DNA of 7,517 nt, taken from positions 1 to 7,517 of the forward strand of contig JACQFK010000296.1 of NCBI GenBank assembly GCA_016200125.1, read 5' to 3'. The translations under genes and the position numbers were made by a program. Shown piece after piece: positions 1 to 5,362 of this stretch; the first letter of the stretch is position 1; the number at the start of each line of letters is the position of its first letter. The DNA is from Planctomycetota bacterium (lineage in GTDB: Bacteria; Planctomycetota; MHYJ01; JACPRB01). The notes beneath the pieces are model-generated. The model ran no database searches, was not told the origin of the DNA, and saw only the letters and a program-made list of their open reading frames with translations.

Positions 1-413
1 CCTCCACACCGAAGCCGATCAAGCTGGGAGGCAGCAGTTCCCCTCCCGAGGAGCCCAAGACCACGCCGGTCGCCAAATCCGGCGACAGCGCGGACACCGC
101 CAACTGGGACTCGCTCATGAACCAGCTGCGGCCCGGCGGCGGCTTCGAGCACCTGGACCGCCCGGAAGGCGTCGCCTTCGCGAAGGTGAAGAGCTACGGC
201 AAGGCCGCCTACCCGCACCTGATCCGCTACATCTACCTGAACGACGAGCAGGAGCCGACGATCTCCACCGCGGCCGTCGCGGTGCTCAACGCCCTCACGG
301 GGCGCGACACGCCGCTCCCGAAGGCCGTGAACCGCGCCAAGGTCAAGGCCGAGTGGGAGGAGTGGCTGAAGTCGGGCGGCGAGGCCAAGCCCGAGTCGCC
401 GAAGCAGCCCTAG
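1..413 (+). CDS. C-terminal part of an unknown HEAT-like protein (5' end outside window)
   Basis: Only the last 136 residues are visible. The frame is open from base 3, well before the first ATG at 117, and that ATG has no convincing ribosome binding site, so the gene very likely starts upstream of the window. The visible part begins with a proline, serine and lysine-rich linker (PPEEPKTTP region). A compact, probably helical segment follows (KSYGKAAYPHLIRYI, then STAAVAVLNALTGRD), ending in a Trp-rich tail (AEWEEWLKSGG). An 'LNALTG' helix followed by W..W is often seen at the end of HEAT-like repeats in planctomycete-type proteins; that assignment is inference and no enzyme motif is visible. 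The stop at 411-413 lies 2 bases from the end (416) of the interrupted WD40 frame on the other strand, a tail-to-tail arrangement with no visible hairpin terminator. Confidence 0.75.
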   Translation, partial: STPKPIKLGGSSSPPEEPKTTPVAKSGDSADTANWDSLMNQLRPGGGFEHLDRPEGVAFAKVKSYGKAAYPHLIRYIYLNDEQEPTISTAAVAVLNALTGRDTPLPKAVNRAKVKAEWEEWLKSGGEAKPESPKQP

Positions 414-415
414 AA

Positions 416-778
416 CTATTTCCCGCCGGGCGCCTGCCAGATCAGCATCGATCCCGACGTCGTCACGTCGACGGCATAGGCTCCGTCGGGGGAGAAGGCC
501 TGCCGGACATAGCCCCGCAGTTCCCGCTTCTGGAGAAAGCCGCTGGCGTTCCAGCGGTTGTTGGGCAGAGCCGAGTTGAACGAAGAATTGATCTCGACCT
601 CCGCGAGAAGCGGCTCGATTCCCGGATCGCCCGAGTAGAGGCGGCGGAAGCCCCGCCGGTTGGTCGCCTGGAGCGTTTTCCCGTCGGGGGAGAACGCCAG
701 GTCCCGGATCGCCGAGTTTTCCCGCGGCCTGAAGACGACGGGATCCTGCCCGCGCGTCCCCTCCGCGATAACGACGGC
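416..778 (-). pseudogene. In-frame 3' continuation of the WD40 gene beyond an internal TGA
   Basis: Reading on in exactly the same frame past the TGA at 779-781 gives 120 sense codons and then TAG at 416-418. The translation is clearly WD40: it starts AVVIAEGTRGQDPVVFRP, then SAIRDLAFSPDGKTLQAT, GFRRLYSGDPG, later VRQAFSPDGAYAVDVTTSG and SMLIWQAPGGK. These supply the rest of the interrupted blade and about two more blades, including a natural propeller-closing end. Codon third positions remain strongly G/C, as in the upstream part, so the damage is recent or not real. A single G-to-A change of TGG (giving GDDVWAVV) or a C-to-T change of CGA would explain it. Other genes here (marR, pirin, GNAT) end at TGA, so a reassigned code is unlikely. 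No start codon with a good ribosome binding site is evident just after the stop. Confidence 0.8.
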
Positions 779-2158
779 TCAGACATCGTCGCCCCACCCG
801 AGGGACTTCCCGTCCGCGGACCAGGCGATCGCCGTCACGCCGGCCAACTCCTGCCGGATCCGGGCCCGCTCCTTTGCCCCGGCCAGGTCGCGGATCGAGA
901 CGGAGCCGTCGACGAAACCCAGCGCCATCGCGGTCCCGTCGGGCGACAGCGCGATCGCGCTGACGGGCTCCTTCGACTCCACCTGGAACAGTTCCCGGCC
1001 GGCGCTGAGATCCCAGATCCGGACCGGATCCTTTTCGCCGCCGAAGGTCGCCCAGCGGCCTCCTTGGGAAATGAACCTCAGCCGCTCGAGGGGAACTTCG
1101 TAGCGGCGGATCTCCTTCTCGGTGGCGGGATCCCACACGCGGACGATGCCGCGGTCGTCGCCGGTGACCAGAAGTCCCTCGGGCGTGAAGCAGAAGCCCC
1201 GGATGACATGCCCGTCGTCCGGGCCCGCCAGGATCTTCGGAATCCGCTCGAGGCGGATCCCGCCCTTCTCGATCCAGATCGCGACGTCGCCGCCCTCGGA
1301 GACCTCGAGGCAGCCGTCCTCCGTCCGGTAGGAGGCCCAGGTGAACAGCGGCCTTCCGGAGACGGGGTCCCAGACGAGAAGCCGCCTCCGCCGCACGGAG
1401 GCGAGCATACGTCGGCCGTCCGCGGAGAACTTGAGCTGTCCGACCGAGTACTCCTCGTGAGATTCGAAAAGCTGCAGGGGCTTTCCGGGCAGATTCCAGA
1501 ACTTGATCCCCCAGAAATTCCCGACGGCTAAGGTTCCCCCGTCCGGCGAGAAGGCGAGGCTCGTGGTGGCGGACTGGTTCCATCCTGCGACCGTGGGAAA
1601 CACGCGCTGGCGGGTTGCGACGTTCCAGACGGCGACGGCGGCCGATGCGTCCGCGGAGGCCGCGAGGAGATCCCCCTTGGGGGACCAGGCCGCCCACTTG
1701 AGCGGAGCCCAGGCCGGCTCGAGAGCGGGGAGCTCGGCGCCGCTCTTCAGGGCCCAGCGGCGGAGCTGATCGCCGTCGGTCGCCGCGAGGAACTCGCCGT
1801 CGGGCGAGAACACCGCGCTGAAGCCGCGGTCGAGGCGCCGGACCTCGCGCCCGCCGGCCAGTTCGAAGACGCGGATGATCCCGGCGGGAAGGAAGCGCGG
1901 TGATGCCGCCACATAGCGGCCGTCCGGGGAGCAGGTGAGGCGCTGCGGGACTTCATTCCGGTCCAACGCCGGACGTCGATAGAGCCGCCGGGCCGTGGCC
2001 GCATCCCAGCCGTTGATGCATCCCTCGGCATCCAGCGCGACCAGGACTTGGCGGTCCCCGGAGACTGTCGCGCTGCCGATCGGGATGTCGTGCTTGAAGC
2101 GGGGCTTCGGAGGGGGGGCGCCGTAGTCCCCGGGAGGATCCTGCGACTGCATCCTCAT
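779..2158 (-). CDS. WD40-repeat beta-propeller protein, ends at an in-frame TGA
   Basis: This is a 459-residue cytoplasmic protein made almost wholly of WD40 blades. Recurrent signatures are CSPDGRYVAAS, VFSPDGEFLAAT, AFSPDGGTLAVG, KFSADGRRMLAS, ALSPDGTAMALG and AWSADGKSLGWG, usually followed by a strand ending in VWD, FWN or IRD. I count about 11 blades before the stop, the last one incomplete. There is no signal peptide, membrane segment, kinase or protease domain, so it is probably a scaffold; the partner is unknown. The ATG at 2158 is preceded by AAGGA about 7 to 8 bases upstream, which supports this start. The gene lies 40 bases downstream of purE on the same strand with no visible terminator between, so co-transcription is likely. 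The TGA at 779-781 cuts the last recognised blade right after GWGDDV, and coding signal continues beyond it in the same frame. As annotated, the product is probably a truncated form of a protein of about 580 residues. Confidence 0.85.
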   Translation of the reverse strand: MRMQSQDPPGDYGAPPPKPRFKHDIPIGSATVSGDRQVLVALDAEGCINGWDAATARRLYRRPALDRNEVPQRLTCSPDGRYVAASPRFLPAGIIRVFELAGGREVRRLDRGFSAVFSPDGEFLAATDGDQLRRWALKSGAELPALEPAWAPLKWAAWSPKGDLLAASADASAAVAVWNVATRQRVFPTVAGWNQSATTSLAFSPDGGTLAVGNFWGIKFWNLPGKPLQLFESHEEYSVGQLKFSADGRRMLASVRRRRLLVWDPVSGRPLFTWASYRTEDGCLEVSEGGDVAIWIEKGGIRLERIPKILAGPDDGHVIRGFCFTPEGLLVTGDDRGIVRVWDPATEKEIRRYEVPLERLRFISQGGRWATFGGEKDPVRIWDLSAGRELFQVESKEPVSAIALSPDGTAMALGFVDGSVSIRDLAGAKERARIRQELAGVTAIAWSADGKSLGWGDDV

Positions 2159-2198
2159 CTCACCATCCTTGTTACCTCGGACGGGGCGTTGCGGGGGA

Positions 2199-3134
2199 CT
2201 ATTTCTTCATCTCGTCTAGATAGCGCCGGATGCCCTGGGCGAGGAGGCGGACGTCCTTCTTCTCGACCTCCTCCGTCTGCCGCTCCCGGTGCGCGCGCAG
2301 GTGCTCGCGGACCCCGGGCGACGCGCCCGCGACGATCATCGCCGCGAAGAGCGCCGCGTTCTTCGGACGGTTGATGCCCACCGCGGCGATGGGGCCCGTC
2401 TCCAGCATGCGCGGGAGGAAGTCGCTCGGCACCGCGCCCGGCGCCAGCGGGGCCGCGACCACCGGGATGTCGGTGCGCGCCGCGATCTCCGCGGGCCGCG
2501 AGAGCGAGTCCGCCTCGGCCCAGGCGATGATCGCCCGGGCGCCCGCCTTCTCCATGTCCGCGACCGCGCCCGGCTCGAAGATCGCCGCGTCCTTCACGCC
2601 GAGCTCGGTCAGGAGGTCCATGGCCTCGCGGCTCTGCTTCTCCGCCCGGCCCGCGATCGCCACGAACTCCTTCGAGGGCGGAACGGCGGGATCGAGGCCG
2701 CGCCGCGCCCGGATCCTCGCGCGGAGCTCCGGGTTGTCCACGGCGCTGATCTGCGCCGCGAGCAGCCCCGCGTGCTCCGCCTGCGCCACGCCGACGCTCC
2801 CCACGGGAATGCCCTCGGGCATCTGGATGGTCGAAAGGAGCGAATCGATGCCCTTGAGCTGCGTCGTGTCGATCGGGATGCCGATCACCGGCAGCAGCGT
2901 CTCGGACGAGGTGACTCCGGCCAGGTGGGCCGCCCCGCCCGCCGCGGCGATCACGACCCGGAAGCCGAGGCCCTCCAGCTCCCGCGTCCGCGCCACGGCG
3001 CGCTTGGGCGTCCGGTGGGCCGACAGCACGCGGACCTCGAAGGGGACCTGCAGCGCCTCGAGCGCCGCGAACGCCTTCTCGATCCTCGGCAGGTCCGAAT
3101 CGCTGCCGACGCGAATCTCGACGAGAACGGTCAT
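2199..3134 (-). CDS. purE: Tandem PurE protein (N5-CAIR mutase domain plus degenerate PurE-like domain)
   Basis: PurE class I enzymes convert N5-carboxyaminoimidazole ribonucleotide to 4-carboxyaminoimidazole ribonucleotide in cytosolic purine synthesis. The first half (about residues 1-135) is a good match. It has GSDSD at 10-14, SAHRTP at 38-43 with the catalytic-type His40, AGGAAHLAG at 65-73, PVIGIPI at 82-88, and GIDSLLSTIQMPEGIPVG at 95-112. Typical PurE is about 160-170 residues; this protein has 311. The second half (about 157-270) retraces the same fold outline (VAIAGRAEKQSREAMDLLTELGV, then ARAIIAWAEADSL, IPVVAAPL, AAVGINRPKNAALFAAMIVA). It lacks GSDSD and SAHR, so it is probably non-catalytic. 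A charged helical tail follows (residues 271-311). The ATG overlaps the stop of the purK-like gene as ATGA, and AAGGAGG at 3142-3148 gives a strong ribosome binding site. The class I assignment is firm for the first domain; duplication with decay of the second is inference. Confidence 0.88.
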   Translation of the reverse strand: MTVLVEIRVGSDSDLPRIEKAFAALEALQVPFEVRVLSAHRTPKRAVARTRELEGLGFRVVIAAAGGAAHLAGVTSSETLLPVIGIPIDTTQLKGIDSLLSTIQMPEGIPVGSVGVAQAEHAGLLAAQISAVDNPELRARIRARRGLDPAVPPSKEFVAIAGRAEKQSREAMDLLTELGVKDAAIFEPGAVADMEKAGARAIIAWAEADSLSRPAEIAARTDIPVVAAPLAPGAVPSDFLPRMLETGPIAAVGINRPKNAALFAAMIVAGASPGVREHLRAHRERQTEEVEKKDVRLLAQGIRRYLDEMKK

Positions 3135-3865
3135 CGCCTCGCCTCCTTCTGAACGATCATGCGGCGGACGTGGTCCGCCCGATGGACCAGGGCGTCGCGG
3201 TACGCGGGGTCGTCGACCCCGACGAGGGTCAGGTGACCCAGGAGGCGGCCGGGGGCCGTCTCCTTCTCCCCGTACAGGTGCACCGAGGCGCCGGGGATCG
3301 AGCGGACGGCTTCGATCCCCTCGAAGATACAGGGACCCTGAACGGCCGGGGCGCCGAGGAGGTCCACGGTGACGGCGGCGTAGAGGAGCGTCGTCTCGCC
3401 GGCCGGCAGCGCCCCCCTCACGCGCAGATACTGCTCGAACTGAGAAGTGCGGCAGGCCTCGATCGTATAGCGGCCCGCGAGGTGGAGTCCGGACGCGACC
3501 TCGCGGATCAGGACCGCCCCGTCCGCGCCCACGGTCATCCCGACGCAGAAGATGCCGGGCCCGGCGTCCGCCGGCACGGCGCTGAGCGCCGCCTTTCCGG
3601 CGGCGGCCGCCGCGGCGGCGTCGAGCCGCGCGGGCACGATCGTCATTTCCGGGATCTGTTCCGCGACGGGGTAGGCGCGGAGATCGCCGGCCGCGTCGCG
3701 CACGACCACGACGGAGATCCCCGGGGCGAAGGCAGGGGCCTCCGGGGCTTCCTCGATGAGCAGGTCGACGGGGAGCCCCTTGCGGCGGATCTCTTCCTTG
3801 AGGAGGACGGAGAGCGGTCCGTTCCCCGCCACCTTGACGACGCGCCGGCCCGTCCCTTCACCCAT
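3131..3865 (-). CDS. purK: Short, degenerate PurK-like ATP-grasp protein
   Basis: PurK makes N5-CAIR from AIR, ATP and bicarbonate, feeding PurE. This 244-residue product matches only the C-terminal two thirds of PurK, usually about 350-380 residues. Recognisable parts are RVVKVAGN at 8-15 (the position of the ATP-grasp 'VVK' strand), VVVVRDAAGDLRAYPVAEQI at 52-71, DGAVLIREVASGLHLAG at 115-131, YTIEACRTSQFEQYLRV at 133-149 and SVHLYGEKETAPGRLLGHLT at 194-213. The pre-ATP-grasp domain (roughly 100 residues) is absent, and only 48 bases separate the start from the upstream gene, so it is not hidden nearby. Family metal and ATP residues are altered: the Glu of 'VEFFV' is Gly109, 'NE' is Arg121-Glu122, and 'APRPHNSGH' reads ASGLHLAGR. 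It may be inactive as a synthetase and act as a PurE partner instead, which is inference. ATG 3865 has no clear Shine-Dalgarno and may be read from a nearly leaderless message. Confidence 0.78.
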   Translation of the reverse strand: MGEGTGRRVVKVAGNGPLSVLLKEEIRRKGLPVDLLIEEAPEAPAFAPGISVVVVRDAAGDLRAYPVAEQIPEMTIVPARLDAAAAAAAGKAALSAVPADAGPGIFCVGMTVGADGAVLIREVASGLHLAGRYTIEACRTSQFEQYLRVRGALPAGETTLLYAAVTVDLLGAPAVQGPCIFEGIEAVRSIPGASVHLYGEKETAPGRLLGHLTLVGVDDPAYRDALVHRADHVRRMIVQKEARR

Positions 3866-3913
3866 CGCGGGAGCGGATCGTATCGGTTTTCGCCGCGGGG
3901 CGCAAGAAAGTGG
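3866..3913 (-). promoter_or_regulatory. Candidate sigma70-type promoter for the purK-purE-WD40 genes
   Basis: On the minus strand, TTGCGC (3905-3900) and TACGAT (3882-3877) are separated by exactly 17 bases. Transcription would start near 3870, leaving a leader of only about 5 bases before the purK-like ATG at 3865, which fits the missing Shine-Dalgarno. This is a motif reading only, and transcription from ytxJ upstream is also possible. Confidence 0.35.
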
Positions 3914-4240
3914 TCAGACGTTCAGCGCCCGCGCGATCGCGGGGCCGCGGATCGCCCGGTGGTTGAGCACGGCCTCGACCTTGCCGTCGGCCAGGAAGAT
4001 CAACTGGGGCGACTCGTGCTTGACGCCCAGCCGCCGGGCGATCTCGTTCGAGACGTCCCGGTGGGCCAGCAGGTCGAGGTAGCGGATGTCCGCGCCGGGA
4101 TGGAGTTCCAGGAAGGCCTCGAGCTCCGCGAGCGCCGTGTCGGACACGCCGCACTGGGTGGAATGCTTGTAGAGCGCGACCCGGCCCTTCGGTGCCGCAA
4201 GGACGGCGTCGAGGTCGGCAAGCGTGAGGAGCTCCTTCAT
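3914..4240 (-). CDS. ytxJ: YtxJ/BrxC-type monothiol thioredoxin-fold protein (bacilliredoxin-like)
   Basis: This is a 108-residue cytosolic protein of normal length for the YtxJ family. In Bacillus the related BrxC (YtxJ) removes bacillithiol from S-bacillithiolated proteins. Visible marks are the strand VALYKHSTQCGVS (residues 21-33) with the single Cys30 in the position of the family CPIS motif, RDVSNEIARRLGVKHESPQLIFL (61-83) with a thioredoxin-fold cis-Pro at 78, and ADGKVEAVLNHRAI (84-97). Only one cysteine is present, so a monothiol exchange mechanism is expected. Here the motif is CGVS rather than CPIS, a modest difference. It is the first gene of the minus-strand run and is divergent from the marR-doxX-pirin set, which also looks stress related. 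ATG 4240 has no strong ribosome binding site; a possible -10 lies just upstream. The family call is firm, but use of bacillithiol by this organism is not shown. Confidence 0.85.
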   Translation of the reverse strand: MKELLTLADLDAVLAAPKGRVALYKHSTQCGVSDTALAELEAFLELHPGADIRYLDLLAHRDVSNEIARRLGVKHESPQLIFLADGKVEAVLNHRAIRGPAIARALNV

Positions 4241-4249
4241 TCCGGGGAC

Positions 4250-4258
4250 ATTCTACCA
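4250..4258 (-). promoter_or_regulatory. Candidate extended -10 promoter for ytxJ
   Basis: Read on the minus strand, TGGTAGAAT occupies 4258-4250: a TGN extension plus a TAGAAT hexamer (5 of 6 to TATAAT). There is no good -35. Transcription would start near 4243, leaving about 3 bases before the ytxJ ATG, consistent with its weak Shine-Dalgarno. Confidence 0.4.
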
Positions 4259-4304
4259 AGGGGCGTCCGGCGGATTCTCTTTCCGCGTTCTTTTTATATT
4301 CCTC

Positions 4305-4333
4305 TTGACAATAGTCGTTCTAACGATTAATAT
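4305..4333 (+). promoter_or_regulatory. marR promoter (TTGACA, 17 bp, TAATAT)
   Basis: A perfect -35 TTGACA at 4305-4310 is followed after 17 bases by TAATAT at 4328-4333. An AT-rich stretch (4291-4300) just upstream could act as an UP element. The expected start of transcription is near 4340, the A of the marR ATG, and no Shine-Dalgarno is visible there, so the message is probably leaderless. The spacer contains the palindromic operator at 4315-4326. Confidence 0.7.
4315..4326. promoter_or_regulatory. Candidate MarR operator, site 1 (TCGTTCTAACGA)
   Basis: Five-base arms TCGTT and AACGA flank a 2-base centre, placed exactly between the -35 and -10 of the marR promoter. Fifteen of 17 bases (4312-4328) match the copy upstream of doxX (4833-4849). 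A protein bound here would block RNA polymerase, so autorepression by the MarR protein is the simplest reading. Confidence 0.7.
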
Positions 4334-4339
4334 ACCGGC

Positions 4340-4813
4340 ATGAGCGGAAAGCTGGCGCGCGAGATCAAGCAGACGAAGCCCTTCGGCTCGGCCGCCGAGG
4401 AGGCGATCCTGAACGTCCAGCGGACCGCGGCCCTGCTCGGCCAGGCGATGGCCGAGGCGCTCAAGCCCTACGGTCTCTCCGAGACCCAGTACAACGCGCT
4501 CCGGATCCTGCGCGGCGCCGGCCCCAAGGGCCTCGCCTGCCAGGAGATCGGGGAGCGGATGATCACCCGGGATCCCGACATCACGCGGCTGCTGGACCGC
4601 CTCGGGGGACGGGAGCTGATCGAGCGCGCGCGGTCGGAGGAGGACCGCCGGGTCGTCGTCGTCCGGATCACCGCCGCGGGGCTCAAGCTGCTGTCGTCCC
4701 TGGACGCCGCGGCCCGGGAGCTGCCGAAGCAGGCGCTGGGCCATCTCGGCGAGCGCCGCCTCCGGCTCCTGATCGACCTCCTCGAGCGGGCCCGGAGCGC
4801 CCCCGACGAATGA
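4340..4813 (+). CDS. MarR-family winged-helix transcriptional regulator
   Basis: This is a 157-residue DNA-binding repressor-type protein. Helices at the N-terminus (about 17-45) and C-terminus (about 125-155) would form the dimer interface. Between them lies a winged helix-turn-helix: LSETQYNALRILRGAGPKG (46-64), CQEIGERM (67-74), DPDITRLLDRLGGRELIERARS (78-99) and the wing EEDRRVVVVRITAAGL (100-115), which matches the MarR 'D.R...V.LT..G' signature. The only cysteine is Cys67, at the start of the second HTH helix. It is a possible but unproven oxidant sensor. ATG 4340 coincides with the predicted transcription start, and no Shine-Dalgarno is present. Stop TGA 4811-4813 is followed by a second operator copy and then doxX, so it probably represses itself and the doxX-pirin genes. 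Ligands cannot be read from the sequence. Confidence 0.9.
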   Translation: MSGKLAREIKQTKPFGSAAEEAILNVQRTAALLGQAMAEALKPYGLSETQYNALRILRGAGPKGLACQEIGERMITRDPDITRLLDRLGGRELIERARSEEDRRVVVVRITAAGLKLLSSLDAAARELPKQALGHLGERRLRLLIDLLERARSAPDE

Positions 4814-4835
4814 GGGAACATTTTGAGACCATTAG

Positions 4836-4847
4836 TCGTTATAACGA
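4836..4847. promoter_or_regulatory. Candidate MarR operator, site 2 (TCGTTATAACGA, perfect palindrome)
   Basis: This 12-base perfect palindrome lies between the marR stop and the doxX start, and its surroundings match site 1 in 15 of 17 positions. Possible promoter elements overlap it: TTGAGA (4823-4828) and an extended -10 TGGTATGAC (4852-4860). The exact hexamer pairing is not clear. It implies that doxX-pirin has its own repressible promoter in addition to readthrough from marR. Confidence 0.7.
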
Positions 4848-4881
4848 ATGTTGGTATGACGCATTTCTAAGGAGAACGACG

Positions 4882-5340
4882 ATGAACCGGACGAAGGATT
4901 GGGGCCTCTTCCTGCTGCGCGTGACGGTCGGCGGCATTTTCGTGGCCCACGGCGCCCAGAAGATTTTTGTGTTCGGCATGGAGGGGCTTGCGGGTTTGAT
5001 GGCCCAGATCGGCGTGCCCTTCCCGATGCTCTCGGCGCTCGCGGTGACGGCCGCCGAGTTCCTGGGAGGCCTGGCGCTGGTCGCCGGTCTCTTCACCCGC
5101 TGGGCCGCGATCCCGATCGCGTTCTCGATGCTCGTGGCCGCCGTGACGGTCCACCTCAAGGCCGGATTCTTCCTGCCCAACGGCGTGGAATACGTCCTCG
5201 CGCTCTTTTCGGCGAGCGTCGCCCTCGCCCTGACGGGATCGGGCGCGGTCTCGATCGACCGACTTCTCGAACGGCGGGCCGTGTCGGCCCCCGTCGCCGA
5301 TCCCGAATTGTCCGCTGCGCAACCGGCCCGAGTCCGGTAG
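4882..5340 (+). CDS. DoxX-family membrane protein
   Basis: This is a 152-residue inner-membrane protein with about four membrane segments (roughly 8-26, 49-72, 75-93 and 103-120). Family marks include LLRVTVGGIFVAHGAQKIF (11-29), GVPFP (44-48), AAEFLGGLALVAGLFTRWAA (58-77) and HLKAGFF (91-97). DoxX relatives occur beside thiol and oxidative-stress genes (for example MRAP-complex DoxX with SodA and SseA in mycobacteria), but the reaction of this subgroup is not established. I place the start at ATG 4882: AAGGAG at 4869-4874 lies 7 bases upstream, and residues from there fit the family. An earlier in-frame ATG at 4810 would put the operator inside the coding region and overlap the marR stop, so I rejected it. 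The C-terminal tail (about 130-152) is soluble, with prolines and charged residues. The gene is followed after 22 bases by the pirin gene, with which it is surely co-transcribed. Confidence 0.88.
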   Translation: MNRTKDWGLFLLRVTVGGIFVAHGAQKIFVFGMEGLAGLMAQIGVPFPMLSALAVTAAEFLGGLALVAGLFTRWAAIPIAFSMLVAAVTVHLKAGFFLPNGVEYVLALFSASVALALTGSGAVSIDRLLERRAVSAPVADPELSAAQPARVR

Positions 5341-5362
5341 CATGTTCCAAGGAGAATCACTT

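Noticed and set aside
737..781. Possible selenocysteine at the WD40 TGA
   Set aside because: Only a weak four-base stem (CGCG/CGCG) follows the TGA, and a WD40 blade has no redox active site; a nonsense change or error is simpler.
353..1531. Long plus-strand open frame opposite the WD40 gene
   Set aside because: It is rich in Arg, Pro and Gly, has no family motifs and no ribosome binding site; it is a GC-driven shadow of the WD40 gene.
416..2158. TGA reassigned as Trp or Gly in this genome
   Set aside because: marR, pirin, GNAT and antitoxin genes all end properly at TGA, so the standard code applies.
2230..3372. Long plus-strand open frames opposite purE and the purK-like gene
   Set aside because: Composition is typical of antisense shadows in GC-rich DNA; the minus strand carries clear PurE and PurK motifs.
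3858..4259. Alternative minus-strand frame over ytxJ, and a missing PurK N-terminus hidden in another frame
   Set aside because: None of the frames upstream of 3865 shows PurK N-terminal motifs; the region encodes ytxJ.
4810..4881. Upstream in-frame ATG for doxX
   Set aside because: It would bury the operator in coding sequence and has no ribosome binding site; ATG 4882 has AAGGAG and begins the family-like sequence.
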